Of a stretch of 64,000 nt of DNA, positions 58,754 to 64,000 are shown piece after piece. The notes below the pieces were generated by a model. That model was not told where the DNA came from. It saw only the letters and a program-made list of their open reading frames with translations, and ran no database searches. The DNA is from Sporosarcina sp. PTS2304 (GTDB lineage Bacteria > Bacillota > Bacilli > Bacillales_A > Planococcaceae). Where the stretch lies: the NCBI RefSeq assembly GCF_003351785.1, contig NZ_CP031230.1, positions 496,001-560,000 on the forward strand. The letters run 5' to 3'. The position numbers were made by a program, and so were the translations under genes. Position 1 is the first letter of the stretch, and every line of letters starts with the position of its first letter.

Positions 58754-61700
58754 GTGTTTTTGAAAAGGCTGGAAATTACAGGTTTTAAGTCGTTCGCGGA
58801 AAAAATTCAGATCGATTTCGTTCCCGGCGTGACAGCGATTGTCGGTCCTAATGGCAGCGGGAAAAGTAATATTATCGATGCAATCCGTTGGGTATTAGGT
58901 GAACAATCTGCTAAATCATTGCGCGGCAGTAAAATGGAAGACGTTATTTTTGCCGGAAGTGATTCGCGGAAGGCAGTTAATTTTGCGGAAGTCACTTTAA
59001 TACTTGATAACACACAAAGTCTGTTCCCTCTTGACTATACGGAAATCAGCGTCAGTCGAAGGGTATTCCGATCGGGAGAAAGTGTTTATTTATTGAATGG
59101 GCAAGCTTGCAGATTGAAAGATATCACGTCTATGTTCATGGATTCAGGGTTAGGAAAAGAAGCATTTTCTATCATATCTCAAGGGAAAGTCGATGAGATA
59201 CTGAATAGCCGCGCAGAAGAACGAAGAAATGTGTTTGATGAAGCAGCAGGTGTATTGAAATATAAAACACATAAGCAACAAGCGGAGCACAAACTTTTTG
59301 AAACGACTGATAATTTAGATCGTGTATTGGATATTCTAAAAGAAATCGATGACCGTTTGGAGCCTTTAGAGAAAGAGGCAGCTACTGCTCGTCAGGCTTC
59401 TGCACTGCAAACCGAATTACGTGAGGCAGATGTCCGTTTACTCCACTACGACGCATCCATGTTCCAATTGCAAATTATAGAGAAGTCGGAAGCAGTCACA
59501 GCGGATGAGAAGGAAATGGCTAGATTGGACACTCAGCTGTCTAGTCAGGAACGTACATTGGACAATGATAAACAACAGTTACGCAAGATGGAAATACAAC
59601 TAGATAATTTGCAAAATCAGCTAGTGTCCAAATCAGCAGAGGTTGAAAAATGGGAAGGCAGACGTTTATTATCCCAGGAAAAAAGCCGTAACACTACACA
59701 ACAATTGGTTCGAATTCAAGAAGAGTTGGAAACAGCAGAAACATTACAAAAAACTGCACAAGAAAAGTTGCAAACCTTACAAAAAAATTATCAGCAAGTG
59801 AAGAAAGAATCAGCAGATACGGCAAATGAGATCAAACATGTGATGAGTATGCTAAGTAGTTCCGTGAAAGAAACGGAACAACAAATTGAACATTTGAAAG
59901 CCGTCTATATTGAAAAATTGAATGAGGAAGCTACATTACGAAGTGAAGTAAAGCATGTGGAAGAGCGATTAGTCGGAGAAAAGTCCTCTACAGAGAAGAT
60001 TACTATTCAAACTGCCTTGCTTTTAGAACGTATGGAGCAGTTGACGAAAGAACAACAACAAAAAAAGAAACGACAAGTAGCCGTCTACGAACAAGTAAAG
60101 GAAGTTGAAACGTCAATTTCTACATGTGTGAAGACAGTAAAAGAGGCGGAACAAAAACTAACCGCACAACAGCAGTTTCTTCAACAAGCCTTGCGTAAAC
60201 AATCAGAGATGCAAGGTAGGATTCGTGCGCTTGAAAGTTTAGAAAGAGACTTCTCAGGCTTTTACTCTGGTGTTAAAGAATTGCTCCACGCAAAAAAACA
60301 AGGGCGCATTCAGGGGATAGAAGGCGCAGTAGTAGAACTAATTACTACAGATCCGCAGTACACAAAAGCGATTGAAACTGCGCTTGGCGGTGCTATGCAA
60401 CATATTATTACAGCGACAGAACTAGATGCGAGACAAGCGATTGGTTATTTAAAATCCAAAAACTTTGGGCGTGCGACATTTTTGCCACTGGATATTTTGA
60501 AGTCTCGTGAATTGCCCGTAAATAGTCGTCAAGCAATAGAACGTCAACCAGGTTTTATTGGCACAGCGTACGATGTCATTACTACAGATGGAAAATATGC
60601 GACGATTGCCAAAAATCTATTAGGCCAGACTATTGTTGCCAGCAATTTAAATGAGGCTTCCGCTATAGCGAAAATAATAGGTCACCGCTATCGAATCGTT
60701 ACATTGGATGGGGATATCATAAATGCCGGCGGTTCTTTAACAGGCGGTGGAGCGAAAGGTCAATCCACGCTCTTTTCAAGAAAAGCGGAGTTAGAAACGC
60801 TGACGAGTCGCTTGCAGCAGATAGAAGAGTCGATTCAGTTAGCGAACGGGCAACTTGCCACAACTCGGGAACAACTGGGAATTGAATTACATCAGCGGGA
60901 TCAATGGCAGCGGAAAATGGAAGATCTTCAACAAATGAAGTCTACTGTCCATACTTCTTTACAAGAAACCGAAATGGAAATCCGTTCGGTGCAAATGGAA
61001 ATATCCACTATCGAAATCGGAAAAACAGATACAGCAACTGCCCAAAAACAGTTAACAGAAAAAAAGAAAGTACTCACTAGCCGCCACGGAACAACTAAAC
61101 AGCAGTTACAGGAAATTCTTGAAACTCTAGAGAGCTTGGAGCGTCTAGTAGAAAATCGTCGTGAAGAACAAGAGATATTGCAACAGAAGTTATCAGGTTT
61201 ACAGCAAAGTCAAGCGGTTTTAAAAGAACAAATTACGTATCATCTTCAGGCGATAAAAGAAACAGCTGACTCTGTAGAGAAGCACGGGCTCTCAATTGCA
61301 AGTTTGGAGGAAGAACAGCAATACGTGAAGAATCAAGTGGTTGGTAAAGAACTTTCACCAGAAGAAATTGATCGTCAGATGGAACAATCGCAGTCTGACA
61401 AACAGCGGCTTGAAGAATTGATTGAAGAAACTAGAAAGAAGCGTATGCAGCAACTTGAAATTGTTCATCAGCATGAACAGCAGATGAAACAACTTCGTAC
61501 AGAAGCTCATTCGGTTACAGAGCGTCTAAATAAAGTGCATATTCAATTGTCAAAACTTGAAACGCAACTTGAAATTGTCAAGAAGCGCTTGGACGATGAC
61601 TATGGTTTATATCCTGATTCTATTTATTTGACTGAAGAGATAGATGTGCCGCAATTACGGGATGCTGTCGATAAATATAAGCGGCAGCTGGGGGAATTAG

Positions 61701-62314
61701 GCCCTGTTAATCCACATGCAATTAAAGAATTCGAGGAAGTTTCTGAGCGCCATACATTTCTAAGTACGCAGCGCAACGATCTCGTAGAAGCGAGAGATAC
61801 GCTGCAAGATGCTATGACAGAAATGGATCAAGAGATGAAAAGCCGGTTCCAAACTACATTTGAAGCAATCCGTAGCCATTTCCACGTAGTGTTTAAAGAT
61901 ATGTTTGGTGGTGGGGAAGCAGATTTATTGTTAACGAATCCATCCAATTTATTAACTACAGGTATTGATATTGTAGCTAGGCCGCCTGGCAAAAAGTTGC
62001 AGAACTTGCGGTTGCTTTCGGGCGGTGAACGTGCACTGACTGTGATCTCGCTGTTGTTTTCTATACTAGAAGTGCGTCCGGTTCCGTTTTGTATTTTAGA
62101 CGAGGTGGAAGCAGCTCTAGATGAAGCGAATGTAGTGAGATATAGCAATTATTTGAAAAAAGTTTCCGATCAGACACAGTTTATTGTGATAACTCATCGG
62201 AAAGGTACGATGGAAGGTGCGGACGTGCTGTACGGCGTGACGATGCAAGAGTCTGGTGTATCTAAATTACTGTCGGTCAAACTTTCTGAAGTAACAGAAG
62301 AAGTTATTAGCTAA
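58754..62314 (+). CDS. smc: Chromosome partition protein Smc
   Basis: Smc forms the condensin core with ScpA and ScpB and organises and segregates the chromosome. The 1186-residue protein has the N-terminal ATPase with Walker A GPNGSGKSN near residue 32, two long coiled coils, and a hinge domain (about 500-670, IQGIEGAVVELI, GGSLTGGG near its end). The C-terminal ATPase has the signature LSGGERA near 1089 and Walker B FCILDEVEAALDEAN near 1115. The GTG start has a GAAGGGGAGAA ribosome site; it starts 2 bp after rnc. Confidence 0.98.
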   Translation: MFLKRLEITGFKSFAEKIQIDFVPGVTAIVGPNGSGKSNIIDAIRWVLGEQSAKSLRGSKMEDVIFAGSDSRKAVNFAEVTLILDNTQSLFPLDYTEISVSRRVFRSGESVYLLNGQACRLKDITSMFMDSGLGKEAFSIISQGKVDEILNSRAEERRNVFDEAAGVLKYKTHKQQAEHKLFETTDNLDRVLDILKEIDDRLEPLEKEAATARQASALQTELREADVRLLHYDASMFQLQIIEKSEAVTADEKEMARLDTQLSSQERTLDNDKQQLRKMEIQLDNLQNQLVSKSAEVEKWEGRRLLSQEKSRNTTQQLVRIQEELETAETLQKTAQEKLQTLQKNYQQVKKESADTANEIKHVMSMLSSSVKETEQQIEHLKAVYIEKLNEEATLRSEVKHVEERLVGEKSSTEKITIQTALLLERMEQLTKEQQQKKKRQVAVYEQVKEVETSISTCVKTVKEAEQKLTAQQQFLQQALRKQSEMQGRIRALESLERDFSGFYSGVKELLHAKKQGRIQGIEGAVVELITTDPQYTKAIETALGGAMQHIITATELDARQAIGYLKSKNFGRATFLPLDILKSRELPVNSRQAIERQPGFIGTAYDVITTDGKYATIAKNLLGQTIVASNLNEASAIAKIIGHRYRIVTLDGDIINAGGSLTGGGAKGQSTLFSRKAELETLTSRLQQIEESIQLANGQLATTREQLGIELHQRDQWQRKMEDLQQMKSTVHTSLQETEMEIRSVQMEISTIEIGKTDTATAQKQLTEKKKVLTSRHGTTKQQLQEILETLESLERLVENRREEQEILQQKLSGLQQSQAVLKEQITYHLQAIKETADSVEKHGLSIASLEEEQQYVKNQVVGKELSPEEIDRQMEQSQSDKQRLEELIEETRKKRMQQLEIVHQHEQQMKQLRTEAHSVTERLNKVHIQLSKLETQLEIVKKRLDDDYGLYPDSIYLTEEIDVPQLRDAVDKYKRQLGELGPVNPHAIKEFEEVSERHTFLSTQRNDLVEARDTLQDAMTEMDQEMKSRFQTTFEAIRSHFHVVFKDMFGGGEADLLLTNPSNLLTTGIDIVARPPGKKLQNLRLLSGGERALTVISLLFSILEVRPVPFCILDEVEAALDEANVVRYSNYLKKVSDQTQFIVITHRKGTMEGADVLYGVTMQESGVSKLLSVKLSEVTEEVIS

Positions 62315-62326
62315 GGAGTGGAATAC

Positions 62327-63349
62327 ATGTCTTTTTTTAAAAAGCTGAAAGATAAAATTACAGGAACAAACGAGGCGGTCACAGAGAAGTTTAAAGATGG
62401 TCTCACGAAAACACGGGAATCATTTACTTCAAAAGTGAATGATTTAGTCTCAAAATTTCGAGTAGTAGATGAAGAGTTCTTCGAAGAATTAGAAGAAGTG
62501 CTTTTGCAGGCTGACGTCGGTTTTGACACGGTTATGGAATTAATTGACTTACTGAAAGATGAAGTGAAACGAAAAAATATTAAAGATACGACAGGTATGC
62601 AAACGTTAATATCTGAAAAGCTTGTAGAGATATATAATGCGGGCGAAGAAGTAACTAATGAGTTAGCTATTGAAGAAGGACGTTTGAATGTAATCTTAAT
62701 GGTAGGTGTCAATGGTGTAGGTAAAACAACGACGATTGGTAAATTAGCTTCTCGCTTACAAAAAGAGGGCAAGTCTGTCATGTTAGCTGCCGGTGATACA
62801 TTCCGCGCCGGTGCGATTGATCAGCTAGTTGTCTGGGGAGAGCGGACTGGAGTGGAAGTCGTTCGTCAGGCGGAAGGCTCAGATCCGGCTGCAGTTATTT
62901 TTGATGCAGTAAAAGCAGCGAAGAAACGCAATGTCGATGTGTTAATATGTGATACTGCCGGACGTCTGCAAAATAAAGTGAACTTAATGAATGAGCTTGA
63001 AAAAGTTCACCGTGTCATTGGTCGTGAAGTGGAAGGCGCTCCTCATGAAGTGTTATTGGCGCTAGATGCGACGACGGGTCAAAATGCATTGATACAAGCT
63101 CAAACATTCAATGAAGCAACAAACGTTACAGGAATTGTCTTGACTAAACTAGACGGTACAGCCAAAGGTGGCATTGTTCTTGCAATTCGTAGTAAGCTAG
63201 ACATTCCAGTGAAATTCGTCGGTTTAGGTGAAGGAATTGATGATTTACAACCATTTGATCCAGAAAAGTATGTGTATGGTTTATTTGCAGATGGTTTGGA
63301 AATGGAAGATCTTGAAGAAGATCAAACTTCAGAACAAACTGAGGAATAA
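62327..63349 (+). CDS. ftsY: Signal recognition particle receptor FtsY
   Basis: FtsY docks SRP-ribosome complexes at the membrane. The 340-residue protein has a short charged N-terminal region, the helical N domain, and an SRP-type G domain: G1 [15 protein letters not shown] near 127, [13 protein letters not shown], and [10 protein letters not shown]. The N-terminal start [11 protein letters not shown] is an amphipathic membrane-binding helix. ATG 62327 has an AAGGAG ribosome site. Confidence 0.97.
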   Translation: MSFFKKLKDKITGTNEAVTEKFKDGLTKTRESFTSKVNDLVSKFRVVDEEFFEELEEVLLQADVGFDTVMELIDLLKDEVKRKNIKDTTGMQTLISEKLVEIYNAGEEVTNELAIEEGRLNVILMVGVNGVGKTTTIGKLASRLQKEGKSVMLAAGDTFRAGAIDQLVVWGERTGVEVVRQAEGSDPAAVIFDAVKAAKKRNVDVLICDTAGRLQNKVNLMNELEKVHRVIGREVEGAPHEVLLALDATTGQNALIQAQTFNEATNVTGIVLTKLDGTAKGGIVLAIRSKLDIPVKFVGLGEGIDDLQPFDPEKYVYGLFADGLEMEDLEEDQTSEQTEE

Positions 63350-63364
63350 GACAAGTAAATATAC

Positions 63365-63393
63365 TTGACAGGCGGACGTACCGAGGGTAGTAT
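63365..63393 (+). promoter_or_regulatory. Probable SigA promoter for ylxM-ffh
   Basis: Perfect TTGACA (63365-63370) and TAGTAT (63388-63393) have a 17-bp spacer in the gap between ftsY and ylxM. Confidence 0.6.
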
Positions 63394-63421
63394 GAAATAA
63401 TGGAAAGAGGAGGTTGTAATC

Positions 63422-63754
63422 ATGCTTGAAAAAACGACAAGAGTGAACTTCCTCTTTGATTTTTATCAATCATTGTTAACAGACAAACAGCGATTATATA
63501 TGCAATTATATTATTTGGATGATCTTTCTCTCGGTGAAATCGCAGAGCAATATAGCGTTTCGAGACAGGCAGTGTATGATAATGTGAAGAGAACAGAAGC
63601 GATGTTAGAAGATTACGAGAAAAAACTCAACCTTTTTGAAAAGCATGAGAAGCGTCTCGAAGTCGTGGAGCAATTGCAGCATATTTTGCCGGTAAACGAC
63701 CCTTCTTCCGCTAAGGTTCAGGAACTTTTACATACCTTGAAAGATTTTGAATAG
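63422..63754 (+). CDS. ylxM: SRP-associated DNA-binding-like protein YlxM (UPF0122)
   Basis: This 110-residue helical protein of the YlxM family contains a sigma-region-4-like helix-turn-helix ([21 protein letters not shown]) at about residues 36-57, described here in one block of limited length. The family always lies before ffh; the streptococcal homologue was reported to bind SRP parts and affect Ffh GTPase activity. Its start has an AGAGGAGGTTG ribosome site. Confidence 0.93.
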   Translation: MLEKTTRVNFLFDFYQSLLTDKQRLYMQLYYLDDLSLGEIAEQYSVSRQAVYDNVKRTEAMLEDYEKKLNLFEKHEKRLEVVEQLQHILPVNDPSSAKVQELLHTLKDFE

Positions 63755-63766
63755 GAGAGATTGTCT

Positions 63767-64000
63767 ATGGCATTTGAAGGATTAGCTGAACGCCTGCAAG
63801 GGACTTTAAACAAAATTACAGGCAAAGGTAAAATCAATGAAGCTGACGTCAAAGAAATGATGCGGGAAGTGCGCTTTGCACTAATTGAAGCAGACGTTAA
63901 CTTAAAAGTAGTGAAAGAATTTGTTAAAACCGTCAGTGAACGCTCGGTCGGTCAAGACGTTATGAAGAGTTTGACGCCAGGACAACAAGTAGTAAAAATC
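63767..64000 (+). CDS. ffh: Signal recognition particle protein Ffh, N-terminal part (runs off window)
   Basis: The ATG at 63767 opens 78 codons that continue past the window end. The text FEGLAERLQGTLNKITGKGK, then EADVKEMMREVRFALIEADV in the standard N-domain, identifies Ffh, the SRP GTPase. The G domain and M domain lie outside. The ribosome site is AGGAGAGA, just after the ylxM stop. Confidence 0.96.
   Translation, partial: MAFEGLAERLQGTLNKITGKGKINEADVKEMMREVRFALIEADVNLKVVKEFVKTVSERSVGQDVMKSLTPGQQVVKI

Overview
The window looks like the chromosomal core of a spore-forming, low-GC Gram-positive bacterium of the Bacillales. The gene order follows Bacillus subtilis from the division and cell-wall (dcw) cluster through to ffh. 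Spore genes lie in their usual places: spoVD, spoVE, spoIIGA-sigE-sigG and spoVM. Protein divergence, and a dcw cluster without murE and murG, point to the Planococcaceae, possibly Sporosarcina or a relative. That placement is inference; no marker for a species is present.

Layout. 1-11.2 kb: dcw cluster (3' end of pbpB, spoVD, mraY, murD, spoVE, divIB, ylxW, ylxX, sbp, ftsA, ftsZ). 11.2-12.1 kb: a gene-free gap with two large GC-rich palindromes and the Spo0A-type control region of spoIIG. 12.1-14.5 kb: spoIIGA-sigE-sigG. 14.6-18.0 kb: the ylm group (ylmC, ylmE, sepF, ylmG, ylmH) and divIVA. 18.0-22.6 kb: T-box-controlled ileS, then lspA and rluD. 22.6-34.2 kb: a complete pyrimidine operon (pyrR-P-B-C-AA-AB-K-D-F-E) behind one PyrR attenuator. 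34.3-36.0 kb: rqcH on the minus strand. 36.1-48.9 kb: gmk, rpoZ, coaBC, priA, def, fmt, rsmB, prpC, prkC, rsgA, rpe, thiN. 48.9-51.7 kb: a small unlisted spoVM, rpmB on the minus strand, yloU, yloV. 52.1-64 kb: recG, the FapR lipid operon (fapR-plsX-fabD-fabG), acpP, rnc, smc, ftsY, ylxM and the 5' end of ffh.

Nearly all genes are ordinary housekeeping genes, tightly packed and often coupled through 1-11 bp overlaps. The most striking protein anomaly is the small subunit of carbamoyl-phosphate synthase (CarA/PyrAA). Its glutaminase nucleophile Cys is Gly, and the Asn of the glutamine-binding QNHG motif is Ser, while its operon and the large subunit look intact. This suggests an ammonia-dependent enzyme. 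Other items of note are a SpoVM with a TTG start and a basic C-terminal tail, a hairpin that only read-through sigG transcripts could form, a 12-bp-arm palindrome before lspA, a 123-bp tandem repeat between priA and def, a MITE-like element before recG that shares a dispersed repeat with the ftsZ-spoIIGA gap, and a 72-bp direct repeat beside rpmB. No rRNA, tRNA, CRISPR array, prophage, transposase or defence locus was seen.
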